Source: Kaistia defluvii (lineage in GTDB: Bacteria > Pseudomonadota > Alphaproteobacteria > Rhizobiales > Kaistiaceae). From it: a stretch of DNA of 64,000 nucleotides. The stretch lies in the NCBI RefSeq assembly GCF_040548815.1, contig NZ_JBEPSM010000002.1, positions 372,001 to 436,000 on the forward strand, given 5' to 3'. Numbering within the stretch: position 1 is the stretch's first letter; each line of letters opens with the position of its first letter. Made by a program: the position numbers and the translations under genes. Shown here piece by piece: positions 17,953-28,550 of this stretch. Under the pieces are notes generated by a model. That model saw nothing but the letters and a program-made list of their open reading frames with translations, had not been told where the DNA came from and searched no databases.

Positions 17953-17953
<1 letters not shown>
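16985..17953 (+). CDS. Alpha-glucoside ABC transporter permease (ThuF-like, MalF class)
   Basis: Inner-membrane permease of 322 aa with six helices. It has the MalF-type opening RVRSAWVFLAPMLIVLAMVA and the EAA loop YEAARIDGVHPVKVFFRVTL, which contacts the ATPase. The ATG at 16985 is preferred over a GTG at 16907 because the 26 extra residues show no conservation-like pattern. The stop codon overlaps the start of the next gene (TAATG), so the two permeases are translationally coupled. Confidence 0.93.
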
Positions 17954-18783
<830 letters not shown>

Positions 18784-18787
18784 TCGA

Positions 18788-20455
18788 ATGAATGAAGTCG
18801 TTTCCGGTGGCGTGATCGCCTCGCACGCCGCCGATGCGGACTGGTGGCGCGGCGCGGTCATCTACCAGATCTACCCGCGCTCGTTCCAGGATACGGACGG
18901 CGATGGCGTCGGCGACCTGAAGGGCATTGCTGCCCGGCTGGATCACATCGCCTCGCTCGGCGTCGATGCGATCTGGATCTCGCCCTTCTTCAAGTCGCCG
19001 ATGAAGGATTTTGGCTACGACGTCTCCGATTATTGCGCCGTCGATCCGCTGTTCGGCACGCTGGAGGATTTCGACCACCTGATCACCGAGGCGCATGCGC
19101 GCGGCATCAAAGTGACGATCGACCAGGTGCTGTCGCACACCTCGGACCAGCACGCCTGGTTCAAGGAAAGCCGCTCGTCCAAGACCAATGCCAAGGCCGA
19201 CTGGTTCGTCTGGGCCGACGCCAAGCCGGACGGCACGCCGCCCAACAACTGGCTGTCGATCTTCGGCGGCTCAGCCTGGGAATGGGACACGACGCGCTGC
19301 CAGTATTACCTGCACAACTTCCTGACCTCGCAGCCGGACATCAATTTCCACTGCATGGCGGCTCAGGACGCGCTGCTCGACTCGGTGGAGTTCTGGCTGA
19401 AGCGCGGCGTCGACGGCTTCCGCCTCGATACGGTGAACTTCTACGTCCATTCGCAGGGACTGGAGGACAACCCGCCTTCGAAGCCCGAGGATCGCAACTC
19501 GCCCGAGGCGCCCGCCGTCAATCCGTATAACTGGCAGGATCACATCCACGACAAGAGCCAGCCGGAAAATCTCGAATTCCTGAAGCGTCTCCGCGCGCTC
19601 CTGAACCGCTATCCCGGCCAGATGACGGTCGGCGAGATCGGCGACGGCCCGCGCTCGCTCCGCACGATGGCGGCCTATACCGCCGGCGGCGACAAGCTGC
19701 ACATGTGCTACACCTTCGATTTCCTGAGCCCGATCTTCACGAAGGAACACTTCGTCAACCGGATCCAGGCGTTCGAAGCGATCGTCGGCGATGGCTGGCC
19801 CTGTTGGGCGTTCTCGAACCACGACATCGTCCGCCACGTTTCGCGCTGGACCCACGATGGCGAGTTCGATGCGGTTGCGAAGCTCGCCGCCGGCATTCTG
19901 CTGTCGCTGCGCGGCTCCGTCTGCCTCTACCAGGGCGAGGAACTCGGCCTGACCGAAGCCGATATTGCCTATGAGGATCTGCAGGATCCCTACGGCATCC
20001 GCTTCTGGCCGGAATATAAGGGCCGCGATGGCTGCCGTACGCCGATGGTGTGGGAATCAAACGGTACCTATGCCGGCTTCTCCTCCGCCAAGCCCTGGCT
20101 GCCGGTATCCCAGGAACATGTCGCCCGCGCCGTCAACCGCGAGACCGCCGACCAGGCGTCGGTGCTGACGCATTACCGCAAGATGATCGCCTTCCGCCGC
20201 GCCCATCCGGCGCTGCGGGACGGCTCGATCGCCTTCGTCGATTCGCCCGACAATGTCCTGGCCTTCATTCGGGAGGGCGCGGGCGAGAAGGTGCTCTGCG
20301 TGTTCAACCTCGGCAGCGCCAGCGCCAGCTTCGCGGTCCCGGCCGGGATCGATGTCACGGCGCTTCTGAACAGCGGCTTCGCGGGATTGCTCGACGCTTC
20401 GGGCCGCACCGTCGAACTCGGCGGACGCGACGCATTCTTCGGCAAGATCGCCTGA
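18788..20455 (+). CDS. Alpha-glucosidase, GH13 family (AglA-like)
   Basis: Cytoplasmic exo-acting glycoside hydrolase of 555 aa that splits the imported alpha-glucosides. The GH13 conserved regions are all present: DQVLSHTSDQHAWF, GFRLDTVNFY with nucleophile Asp214, GEIGDG with acid/base Glu283, and FSNHD with Asp346. The opening WWRGAVIYQIYPRSFQDTDG and the lack of a signal peptide are typical of oligo-1,6-/alpha-1,4-glucosidases of rhizobia. The gene sits inside the transporter operon, 4 bp after the permease stop, so uptake and hydrolysis are co-expressed. Preference among sucrose, maltose and trehalulose cannot be read from sequence. Confidence 0.94.
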   Translation: MNEVVSGGVIASHAADADWWRGAVIYQIYPRSFQDTDGDGVGDLKGIAARLDHIASLGVDAIWISPFFKSPMKDFGYDVSDYCAVDPLFGTLEDFDHLITEAHARGIKVTIDQVLSHTSDQHAWFKESRSSKTNAKADWFVWADAKPDGTPPNNWLSIFGGSAWEWDTTRCQYYLHNFLTSQPDINFHCMAAQDALLDSVEFWLKRGVDGFRLDTVNFYVHSQGLEDNPPSKPEDRNSPEAPAVNPYNWQDHIHDKSQPENLEFLKRLRALLNRYPGQMTVGEIGDGPRSLRTMAAYTAGGDKLHMCYTFDFLSPIFTKEHFVNRIQAFEAIVGDGWPCWAFSNHDIVRHVSRWTHDGEFDAVAKLAAGILLSLRGSVCLYQGEELGLTEADIAYEDLQDPYGIRFWPEYKGRDGCRTPMVWESNGTYAGFSSAKPWLPVSQEHVARAVNRETADQASVLTHYRKMIAFRRAHPALRDGSIAFVDSPDNVLAFIREGAGEKVLCVFNLGSASASFAVPAGIDVTALLNSGFAGLLDASGRTVELGGRDAFFGKIA

Positions 20456-20485
20456 AACAAGAGAACGGGCACGGGAGAGAACAAC

Positions 20486-21574
<1,089 letters not shown>

Positions 21575-21601
21575 GCCGACACTTCCGGCCGATCATGGGA
21601 C

Positions 21602-21640
21602 TTGCATGACAGGTACGGGCTTGCGCTAACTGTCATGCAA
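21602..21640. other. Inverted repeat TTGCATGACAG-N17-CTGTCATGCAA
   Basis: A perfect 11-bp inverted repeat with a 17-bp spacer lies 27 bp after the ATPase stop and 86 bp before the GST gene. Without a T-run it is a poor intrinsic terminator. The AT-balanced arms and spacing allow either a loose hairpin or a two-half-site operator for the GST gene. Confidence 0.5.
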
Positions 21641-21726
21641 AGGGCTCGCCGCGCGAGTGCGGGTGTCGGATCGGTGTCGCCGCCCCACGGGACGGGCGAT
21701 GTGGGTCACAAAGAAGCGAGGCTGCC

Positions 21727-22374
21727 ATGACGCTCACGCTCTACATGCATCCGCTGGCGTCCTACTGCCATAAGGCGCTGATCGCGCTCTACGAGAACGA
21801 TACGCCGTTCAAGCCGCATTTCCTCGATCTCGGCGACCCGACCGTGCGGGCTGAATTCAACGCGCTCTGGCCGGTCGGCAAGATGCCGGTCCTGCTGGAT
21901 CATCGGCGCGAACAGACCGTGCCCGAAGCGACCGTCATCATCGAATATCTCGGCATCTATTATCCGGGGCCGACGCGCTTCGTCCCCGAAGATCCCGAGC
22001 GCGCCTGGCAGACCCGGCTCTCCGACCGCTTCTATGATCTCTACGTGCATGAGCCGATGCAGCGGATCGTCGCCGACCGGCTGCGCCCGGACGGGAGCAA
22101 GGATCCCTTCGGCGTCGAGGCGGCGAGGGCGACGCTCAGGACCTCCTACGACATGCTCGAGAAGCAAATGGGACAGCGCTTCTGGGCGATGGGAGAGACC
22201 TTCTCGCTCGCCGATTGCGCCGCCGCGCCGGCGCTGTTCTACGCCGACAAGGTACAGCCTTTTGGCGAGACGCATCCGGCGCTGGCCGGCTATTTCGGCC
22301 GGCTGCTGGACCGGCCCTCCTATGCCCGCGTGCTCGAAGAGGCCAAGCCGTATTTCGACATGTTCCCCGGCTAG
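21727..22374 (+). CDS. Glutathione S-transferase family protein
   Basis: 215-aa soluble protein with an N-terminal thioredoxin fold (LTLYMHPLASYCHKALIALY; Ser12/Cys14 are the candidate catalytic positions), the cis-Pro segment VGKMPVLLDHR, and the glutathione-contacting EATVIIEYLG. The C-terminal helical domain holds the family N-capping box in GETFSLADCAAAPALFYA. Monocistronic, with GAGG 5 bp before the ATG and an inverted repeat upstream. The substrate is not predictable. Confidence 0.92.
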   Translation: MTLTLYMHPLASYCHKALIALYENDTPFKPHFLDLGDPTVRAEFNALWPVGKMPVLLDHRREQTVPEATVIIEYLGIYYPGPTRFVPEDPERAWQTRLSDRFYDLYVHEPMQRIVADRLRPDGSKDPFGVEAARATLRTSYDMLEKQMGQRFWAMGETFSLADCAAAPALFYADKVQPFGETHPALAGYFGRLLDRPSYARVLEEAKPYFDMFPG

Positions 22375-22423
22375 TACCCGATCGAGCGAGCGGTCCTGCG
22401 CATCGCCAGGCGACGGACCGGCG

Positions 22424-23023
22424 TTACTGCGCGAAGGGGGCGAGAGCGCTTTGGCAGCGGGGTGAGAGCGACGCGGCGTTGGCCTTCAGGCAGGCGATCA
22501 CATTGCCGCCGCCGATCGGAACACCGCCGCAATAGGTGCGGAAATCCCGCCGGCACGACTGCCGGATCAGGGCGGCTTCCTGGCGCGGCGCCAGATCGGC
22601 AGCAGGAGGCGCTGCCGCAGCGACGGGTGCCTTGGTCGCCGGAGTCTTGGCGACGGGCGTCTTGGCCGCTGGCGCGGCGTCGGTGGTTGTGGCGGGAGGC
22701 GAAGTCGTCGTGTCGGGTTTGGCTTCGCCGCTGGCGGGAGCGGCACCCGCGGGCGTCGTCGCCGCGCTGCCGCTGACGGCTTGCACGGCCGTGCGGCAGG
22801 CGTCCGAAAGCTTGGCAGCGTTCTGCTGCAGGCAGTCGAGCGCCGGCTTGCCGCCGGGCGGCACGCTGGCGCAATAGGTCTTGTAATCGCTCGGGCAGGC
22901 GGACCGGATCGCCGATTGCTGCGCCTTGCTCGGCGCCTGCGCCACGGCGAGCTGGCTACCGCAGGCGAGGGCGAAGATCGCGGCGGCAACGATCGGCAGC
23001 GCTTGGAGAATAGGCCGGCTCAT
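22424..23023 (-). CDS. Secreted protein with two cysteine-rich repeats
   Basis: 199-aa exported protein; signal peptide at residues 1-28 (ends QLAVAQA). Two homologous four-cysteine repeats: SACPSDYKTYCASVPPGGKP with DCLQQNAAKLSDACRTAV (residues about 42-80) and SCRRDFRTYCGGVPIGGGNV with ACLKANAASLSPRCQSAL (about 155-193). The spacing C-x7-C-x12-C-x11-C is kept in both. They are joined by a long Ala/Pro/Thr/Lys low-complexity linker. This is the cysteine-rich (GLG1-like) repeat type found in alphaproteobacterial periplasmic proteins. The function is unknown. Confidence 0.85.
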   Translation of the reverse strand: MSRPILQALPIVAAAIFALACGSQLAVAQAPSKAQQSAIRSACPSDYKTYCASVPPGGKPALDCLQQNAAKLSDACRTAVQAVSGSAATTPAGAAPASGEAKPDTTTSPPATTTDAAPAAKTPVAKTPATKAPVAAAAPPAADLAPRQEAALIRQSCRRDFRTYCGGVPIGGGNVIACLKANAASLSPRCQSALAPFAQ

Positions 23024-23132
23024 GAAGTCCCTCCCGAAAAGGAGGATTTCTTACCATGGACCTTCCGTTACGGCAATTTGCGCAGGCCGAGACCTTCCGA
23101 CGCTCGGCTGACCTGTTGGCGAAAGCGATTCT

Positions 23133-23510
23133 CTACTGTTCCGCGCCATTCTCGGGCTCGAGAAACTCCAGGCGGTTGCCGAATGGGTCGCTCAGATAGA
23201 AGCGTCGATAGCCGGCGAGGGGCTCGTCGTCCTGTGGCGCCTGCCCGTTGGCGACGATGCGTTGCCGGAGGCCGTCGAGATCGCGAACGAGAAAGGCTGG
23301 ATGCGCCTTTTTGGCTGGACGAAAGTCGCTTTCGACACCGAGATGCAGCTGGCGGCTGCCGGCCTGGAACCAGGCGCCGCCGCGGCTTGCCAGATTGGCC
23401 GGCTTGGCCACCTCCGGCAGGCCGAGGAGATCGCTGTAGAAGCCGCGTGCTTCGTTTTCGCCGCCTGCCGGCATGGCGAGCTGGATATGGTCGATGTCGA
23501 GGATCGGCAT
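23133..23510 (-). CDS. VOC (glyoxalase/bleomycin resistance) family protein
   Basis: 125-aa single-domain vicinal-oxygen-chelate protein with the two beta-alpha-beta-beta-beta modules. Probable metal ligands are His8 (LDIDHIQLAMP), the His in SRQLHLGVE and the Glu in FGNRLEFLEP. The C-terminal YLSDPFGNRLEFLEP is the most characteristic stretch. The reaction is not assignable; members include glyoxalases, dioxygenases and antibiotic-binding proteins. It lies 60 bp upstream of the end of, and on the same strand as, the SMP-30 gene. Confidence 0.88.
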   Translation of the reverse strand: MPILDIDHIQLAMPAGGENEARGFYSDLLGLPEVAKPANLASRGGAWFQAGSRQLHLGVESDFRPAKKAHPAFLVRDLDGLRQRIVANGQAPQDDEPLAGYRRFYLSDPFGNRLEFLEPENGAEQ

Positions 23511-23570
23511 GCGACCTCCTCCGAGGACGGAACAATCCGGGACGCGCGGCGCGCCCCGGATAGGCGCATG

Positions 23571-24467
23571 TCAGCCGTCGATCTTGAACACGTTTTCGGC
23601 CACGCCCGCGACATCGAGCTCCACGGCGAACAGGCCGCCGGCCAGGCGCTCCAGCGGGCCGTCGCCGCCCTGTGCTGTGGTGATGTAGAGCGTCTTCAGC
23701 TCGGCACCGCCGAAGGTGCAGTTGGTGATGTTGGAGACCGGCATGTCCAGGACCCGGTCGACCTTGCCGTCCGGCGTGATGCGGACGATGCAGCCGCCAT
23801 GATAGCGGCAATTCCAGACATGGCCTTCGCTGTCGATCTGCGAGCCGTCGGGCGAGCCGCGGTCGAAATCCTGGAACCAGACGGCCGGGTCGCTGACTGT
23901 GCCCGTCGCCGGGTCGTAGTCATACGCCCAGATCTCGTTCTTCATCGTGTCGCCGGTATAGAAGCGGTTTCGCGACAGATCCCAGCACATGGTGTTGGAG
24001 ATGCCGATCGCCGACCGGATCGTCTCGCTGGCGCCGTCCTGGGTCACGCGGTAGAGGCCGCCCAGCGCATCGTCGGTGATGTCGACGCCGGAGCCGTCCG
24101 GGGCGACATTGTTGAACATCGAGCCGACGACCAGATTGCCGAACGGGTCGGGCCGGCCATCATTCAGCCGTGCCTTCGGTGTGTTCTTCTCGGGGTAGGC
24201 GAAATCGGCGCGGGCGTCTTTGGCCGGCTGCCAGAGGATCACCTTGGACCCTAGGGCGAGAATCAGGGTGTCGGGCCGATCGGTCAGGCCGATCGTCGTC
24301 ACGGGCTCATCGAACAGCCAGTTCTGCGTGGTCCGGGCCGCCGGATCGTAACGATGGACGAGGAAACGATTGATGTCGGTCCAGTACACGGCCTGCTCGG
24401 CGGCGTTCCAGACGACGCCTTCTCCGCAACGATCGCCCGCAGGCACAACGCAAACCGGATCCGCCAT
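23571..24467 (-). CDS. SMP-30/gluconolactonase family lactonase
   Basis: 298-aa six-bladed beta-propeller. The metal and active-site signature is visible: Glu in GEGVVWNA near residue 16, TPKARLNDGRPDPFGNLVVG, ISNTMCWDLS with the Asn ligand, and SPDGSQIDSEGHVWNCRYHG with the Asp ligand. The ATG at 24467 has GGGGA seven bases upstream. The gene is divergent from zwf, so it could hydrolyse 6-phosphogluconolactone or a related sugar lactone feeding the Entner-Doudoroff enzymes. This role is inference from position; most SMP-30 proteins act on unphosphorylated aldonolactones. Confidence 0.9.
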   Translation of the reverse strand: MADPVCVVPAGDRCGEGVVWNAAEQAVYWTDINRFLVHRYDPAARTTQNWLFDEPVTTIGLTDRPDTLILALGSKVILWQPAKDARADFAYPEKNTPKARLNDGRPDPFGNLVVGSMFNNVAPDGSGVDITDDALGGLYRVTQDGASETIRSAIGISNTMCWDLSRNRFYTGDTMKNEIWAYDYDPATGTVSDPAVWFQDFDRGSPDGSQIDSEGHVWNCRYHGGCIVRITPDGKVDRVLDMPVSNITNCTFGGAELKTLYITTAQGGDGPLERLAGGLFAVELDVAGVAENVFKIDG

Positions 24468-24531
24468 TGATTTTTCCCCTTGGCCCGCCCGATGCGGGTC
24501 TCGTCCAAATGCCTGAAATCGCATAGCGTGA

Positions 24532-24547
24532 TGTGAAAGCCATCACA
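24532..24547. promoter_or_regulatory. CRP-like site TGTGA-N6-TCACA
   Basis: TGTGAAAGCCATCACA matches the CRP consensus half sites exactly (TGTGA and TCACA with 6 bp between). It lies in the 205-bp region between the divergent SMP-30 and zwf genes, 141 bp before zwf and 65 bp before the SMP-30 start. A CRP/FNR-family regulator is the natural candidate. Confidence 0.6.
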
Positions 24548-24672
24548 CGCGAATCTTGTCGCAAAGATTTTATTTCGGTGCTCTAATTTTTTCCCTCAAC
24601 TTATGAAGCGGATTTGATTAGGACACTGAACAGACCAGTTGAGGTCCGGCTGACTCCGGAAAGAGGGATTTC

Positions 24673-26154
24673 ATGACAAGTCGTATCATCGCCGTCGACC
24701 CCTTCGATCTCGTCGTCTTCGGCGCTACCGGCGATCTCGCCTACCGCAAACTCATGCCGGCGTTGTATCACCGCCATCGCGACGGTCAGATCCCCGAGGT
24801 TGCGCGGATCATCGGCGTCTCGCGCCGTCCCATGAGCGACGAGGACTACCAGAAGCTGACGGAAGCGGCGCTGGAGAAGTTCGTGCCGGCCGACGAGCGC
24901 GAGCCCGAGCAGGTCGCCTCGTTCCTGAAGCGCATCACCTATGTCGCCGTCGACGCCACCGCCGAAAAGGCCGGCTGGCCCGAACTCGCCAAGGCGCTGG
25001 AAGGCGGCAAGGATCGCATTCGCGCCTTCTATCTCGCCGTGGCGCCCGACCTGTTCGGCATCATCTGCGAGGGGCTTGGCGCCCATCACCTCGTGACGCC
25101 GAAGACCCGCGTCATCATCGAGAAGCCGATCGGCAAGAGCCTCGCTTCCGCCAACACCCTGAACGATTCGATCGGCAAGGTGTTCAAGGAAAGCCAGATC
25201 TACCGTATCGACCATTATCTCGGTAAGGAGACGGTGCAGAACCTCATGGCGCTTCGCTTTGCGAATGCGCTGTTCGAGCCGGTCTGGAATGCCAACCACA
25301 TCGATCATGTGCAGATCACGGTCGCCGAAAGCCTCGGCGTCGAGGGTCGCGCGGGCTATTACGACACCGCCGGCGCGCTGCGCGACATGGTGCAGAACCA
25401 CATCCTGCAGCTTGTCTGCCTCGTCGCGATGGAGCCGCCGGGCCGGTTCGATGCCGATGCGCTGCGCGACGAGAAGCTAAAAGTTCTGCGCTCGCTCAAG
25501 CCGATCGTCGATGGCGATGTCGAGACCGTTACCGTGCGCGGCCAGTACAAGGCCGGCGCCTCCGCCGGCGGGCCGGTTCCGGGCTATCTCGAGGAGCTCG
25601 GCAACGAGGAATCGACGACCGAGACCTTCGTCGCCGTCAAGGCGGAGATCGAGAACTGGCGCTGGGCCGGCGTGCCCTTCTATATCCGCACCGGCAAGCG
25701 GCTGCCCTCGCGCCTGTCCGAGATCGTCGTCAACTTCAAGGCGATCCCGCATTCGATCTTCGAAGGCGCTGCCGGCCAGCTTGCTTCCAACCAGCTGATC
25801 ATGCGCCTGCAGCCCGATGAGGGCGTGCGTCTCTGGCTGATGATCAAGGATCCGGGCCCGGGCGGCATGCGTCTTCGTCATGTGCCCCTCGACATGAGCT
25901 TTGCCGAGACCTTCAAGATCCGCAGTCCCGAAGCCTATGAACGACTGATCATGGACGTCATCCGCGGCAACGCCACGCTGTTCATGCGGCGCGACGAGGT
26001 CGAGGCGGCGTGGAAGTGGATTGATCCGATCCTCGACGGCTGGGCCAATTCGCGCGAGGCGCCGAAGGCCTATACGGCGGGTACCTGGGGGCCGTCCTCC
26101 TCGATCGCCCTGATCGAGCGCGACGGACGCACCTGGCACGAAGAAGGCGCCTGA
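24673..26154 (+). CDS. zwf: Glucose-6-phosphate 1-dehydrogenase
   Basis: Oxidises glucose 6-phosphate to 6-phosphogluconolactone with NADP+ or NAD+; entry step of the Entner-Doudoroff and pentose-phosphate routes. 493 aa, a full-length bacterial enzyme. Nucleotide motif VFGATGDLAYRKLMPALY, substrate motif YRIDHYLGKETVQNLMALRF with the catalytic His in the second block, and the substrate-binding IEKPIGKSL are visible. It is followed on the same strand by edd after 262 bp with a hairpin. The usual intervening pgl gene is absent. Confidence 0.97.
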   Translation: MTSRIIAVDPFDLVVFGATGDLAYRKLMPALYHRHRDGQIPEVARIIGVSRRPMSDEDYQKLTEAALEKFVPADEREPEQVASFLKRITYVAVDATAEKAGWPELAKALEGGKDRIRAFYLAVAPDLFGIICEGLGAHHLVTPKTRVIIEKPIGKSLASANTLNDSIGKVFKESQIYRIDHYLGKETVQNLMALRFANALFEPVWNANHIDHVQITVAESLGVEGRAGYYDTAGALRDMVQNHILQLVCLVAMEPPGRFDADALRDEKLKVLRSLKPIVDGDVETVTVRGQYKAGASAGGPVPGYLEELGNEESTTETFVAVKAEIENWRWAGVPFYIRTGKRLPSRLSEIVVNFKAIPHSIFEGAAGQLASNQLIMRLQPDEGVRLWLMIKDPGPGGMRLRHVPLDMSFAETFKIRSPEAYERLIMDVIRGNATLFMRRDEVEAAWKWIDPILDGWANSREAPKAYTAGTWGPSSSIALIERDGRTWHEEGA

Positions 26155-26307
26155 GCAGCCACCTCGCCCGTCCTGATAGAAGGCGAGGGGCTCTGAACGT
26201 CCTCCAAGCGAACGGCTGGCGTTCGCGGCATGAAGACGGGTCAAGGCAGGAATGGGGAGCCTTTCGTCGTTTCCGGACGGTGAGGGGCTCCAGGCCAGAA
26301 ATCGACC

Positions 26308-26331
26308 GAGCGGGAAACCCTCTTCCCGCTC
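26308..26331 (+). other. Hairpin between zwf and edd
   Basis: A perfect 9-bp stem GAGCGGGAA / TTCCCGCTC with a 6-nt loop lies within a GC-rich, repeat-like 262-bp spacer that replaces the gene usually found between zwf and edd. There is no T-run. It may be a decayed intergenic repeat or an mRNA-processing hairpin. Confidence 0.5.
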
Positions 26332-26416
26332 ATGGAGGGGGTTCGGCGAGGGGTTTGGAGCGAGCAGGCGCCACCCTGCTTCTCACCCGTTACGGACGTC
26401 CAGGAGACACCACATC

Positions 26417-28231
26417 ATGACCATCCACCCCAAGGTCCTCGAAGTGACCGATCGGATCCGCGACCGCAGCGAAAAGACGCGCGGGCTGTATCTCGATCGC
26501 CTAGCGGCCGCCAGCGAAGCCGGACCGCGTCGCGCCTCGCTCGCCTGTGGCAACCAGGCCCATGGCTTCGCGGCTTGCGGACCCGGCGACAAGGCCGTGC
26601 TGAAGGGCGATATCTCGCCCAATCTCGGCATCATCACCGCCTATAACGACATGCTGTCGGCGCATCAGCCCTACGAGACCTATCCCGAGCTGATCCGCCA
26701 GGCGGCGCGGGAAGTCGGCGGCGTGGCGCAGGTCGCTGGCGGCGTTCCCGCCATGTGCGACGGCGTCACCCAAGGCCAGACCGGCATGGAGCTGTCGCTG
26801 TTCTCGCGCGATGCCATCGCCATGTCGGCGGCGATCGGCCTGTCGCACAACACCTATGATGCCGCCGTCTTCCTCGGCATCTGCGACAAGATCGTGCCCG
26901 GTCTGCTGATCGCGGCGCTCTCCTTCGGCCACCTGCCGGCAGTGTTCATCCCGGCCGGCCCGATGACCTCCGGCCTGCCGAACAGCGAGAAGGCGCGCAT
27001 CCGCCAGCTCTATGCCGAGGGCAAGGCGACCCGCGCCGACCTGCTGGAAGCCGAGAGCGCCTCCTATCACGGCCCCGGAACCTGCACCTTCTACGGCACG
27101 GCCAACACCAACCAGATGCTGATGGAGATCATGGGCCTGCATCTGCCGGGCTCGTCCTTCGTCAACCCGAACACGCCGCTGCGGGACGCGCTGACCAAGG
27201 CCGCCGCCAAGCGCGCGCTGGCGATTACTGCGCTCGGCAACGAGTTCACGCCGATCGGCGAGATCATTGACGAGAAGGCCGTGGTGAACGGCGTGGTTGG
27301 CCTCAACGCCACCGGTGGTTCGACCAACCACACGCTGCATCTGGTGGCGATGGCCAAGGCTGCCGGCATCCAGCTGACCTGGGACGATTTCTCCGACCTT
27401 TCCGATGTCGTGCCGCTGCTGACGCGCGTCTATCCGAACGGCCTGGCCGACGTGAACCATTTCCACGCCGCCGGCGGCATGAGCTTCCTGATCCGCGAGT
27501 TGCTGCAGGCGGGCCTCCTGCACGAGGACGTCAAGACCGTCTGGGGCGCGGGACTGAGCGGCTACACGGTCGAGCCGAAGATCGACGAAGCCGGCGTGAT
27601 CGCGTGGCGCGAGGGTGCGACCACCAGCCTCGACGAGAAGGTACTGGCGCCGGTCTCCAAGGCATTCCAGGCGTCCGGTGGCCTCAAGGTTCTGGAAGGT
27701 AATCTCGGCCGCTCCGTCATCAAGGTCTCGGCCGTGAAGGTCGATCGTCACGTCATCGAGGCGCCGGCCCGCGTGTTCGACACGCAGGACGCGTTGCTGG
27801 CCGCCTTCAAGGCGGGCGAGCTGACCGAGGATTTCATCGCCGTCATCCGTTTCCAAGGCCCGCGCGCCAATGGCATGCCGGAGCTGCACAAGCTGACGCC
27901 GACGCTGGCGGTGCTGCAGGATCGGGGCCTCAGGGTGGCGCTGGTCACCGACGGGCGCATGTCCGGCGCCTCCGGCAAGGTCCCGGCGGCGATCCACGTC
28001 ACGCCCGAGGCGGCCGCCGGCGGGGCGATCGGCAAGGTTCGCGACGGCGACATGGTCCGCCTGGACGCTGTGACGGGAACGCTGGAAGTGCTGGTCGATT
28101 CCGCGACCTTCGCGGCGCGCGAACTGGCGGTGGCGGATATGACCGGCAACGAATTCGGTCTCGGCCGCGAACTGTTCGCCATGTTCCGCGCCAATGCCGC
28201 CCCGGCCGAGCTCGGCGCGGGCGTATTCTAG
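26417..28231 (+). CDS. edd: Phosphogluconate dehydratase
   Basis: Entner-Doudoroff dehydratase making 2-keto-3-deoxy-6-phosphogluconate; 604 aa, [4Fe-4S]-dependent member of the IlvD/Edd family. Signature stretches: [40 protein letters not shown] with an Fe-S Cys, [11 protein letters not shown] with another, and [20 protein letters not shown] with the third. The C-terminal [21 protein letters not shown] is the substrate loop. The ATG at 26417 follows AGGAGA by 9 bp. The in-frame extension to 26252 crosses a hairpin and is not coding. The aldolase eda is not adjacent. Confidence 0.97.
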   Translation: MTIHPKVLEVTDRIRDRSEKTRGLYLDRLAAASEAGPRRASLACGNQAHGFAACGPGDKAVLKGDISPNLGIITAYNDMLSAHQPYETYPELIRQAAREVGGVAQVAGGVPAMCDGVTQGQTGMELSLFSRDAIAMSAAIGLSHNTYDAAVFLGICDKIVPGLLIAALSFGHLPAVFIPAGPMTSGLPNSEKARIRQLYAEGKATRADLLEAESASYHGPGTCTFYGTANTNQMLMEIMGLHLPGSSFVNPNTPLRDALTKAAAKRALAITALGNEFTPIGEIIDEKAVVNGVVGLNATGGSTNHTLHLVAMAKAAGIQLTWDDFSDLSDVVPLLTRVYPNGLADVNHFHAAGGMSFLIRELLQAGLLHEDVKTVWGAGLSGYTVEPKIDEAGVIAWREGATTSLDEKVLAPVSKAFQASGGLKVLEGNLGRSVIKVSAVKVDRHVIEAPARVFDTQDALLAAFKAGELTEDFIAVIRFQGPRANGMPELHKLTPTLAVLQDRGLRVALVTDGRMSGASGKVPAAIHVTPEAAAGGAIGKVRDGDMVRLDAVTGTLEVLVDSATFAARELAVADMTGNEFGLGRELFAMFRANAAPAELGAGVF

Positions 28232-28431
28232 CGGCTCTCCGGAGGCGGCGGGGGTAGCGAACTCGTTTAAGGCGACAAAGTAAGTCGTGTATTCGGGGCG
28301 GAGATCTTGGCTGCGCAGGCCGTTGGCCAAGACCTCGTTTGTCCAGCATCCGCGCGAGATCTGGCGCGCGGCGGCCCCTGAGCGGTGAATACGCAGGCGC
28401 CGCCGCATCCTGGCGTCGGCGTGGAATGTTT

Positions 28432-28457
28432 TTCCAAGTCTCTTCCAGAGATTGGAA
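28432..28457 (+). promoter_or_regulatory. Leader hairpin 1 upstream of cysG
   Basis: Stem of 11 bp with one bulged G (outer TTCCAA/TTGGAA, inner TCTCT/AGAGA) closed by a 3-nt loop, about 94 bp before the cysG start. Together with hairpin 2 it makes the 319-bp edd-cysG gap look structured. It could equally be a DNA operator, since TTCCAA-N14-TTGGAA is a symmetric site. Confidence 0.5.
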
Positions 28458-28492
28458 CGCCCGTCGTCGTCTTCCTTCCGTCAACTCTCTAC

Positions 28493-28517
28493 AAAGTCTG
28501 CAATCGTTCCAGACTTT
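28493..28517 (+). promoter_or_regulatory. Leader hairpin 2 upstream of cysG
   Basis: A perfect 8-bp inverted repeat AAAGTCTG / CAGACTTT with a 9-nt loop, ending 33 bp before the cysG ATG. It does not match any riboswitch class I know for sulfur genes. It is likely part of the mRNA leader or an operator. Confidence 0.45.
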
Positions 28518-28550
28518 GCGATCCCTCGGGTCGCGCCCAGGGAGAGACGG

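Noticed and set aside
26501-28408. 635-codon minus-strand frame opposite edd
   Set aside because: Same reason: mirror of the edd codon pattern, Arg/Gly/His-rich and without a recognisable fold.
28258-28550. SAM or cobalamin riboswitch in the cysG leader
   Set aside because: The characteristic conserved blocks of these classes were not found; only generic hairpins are present.
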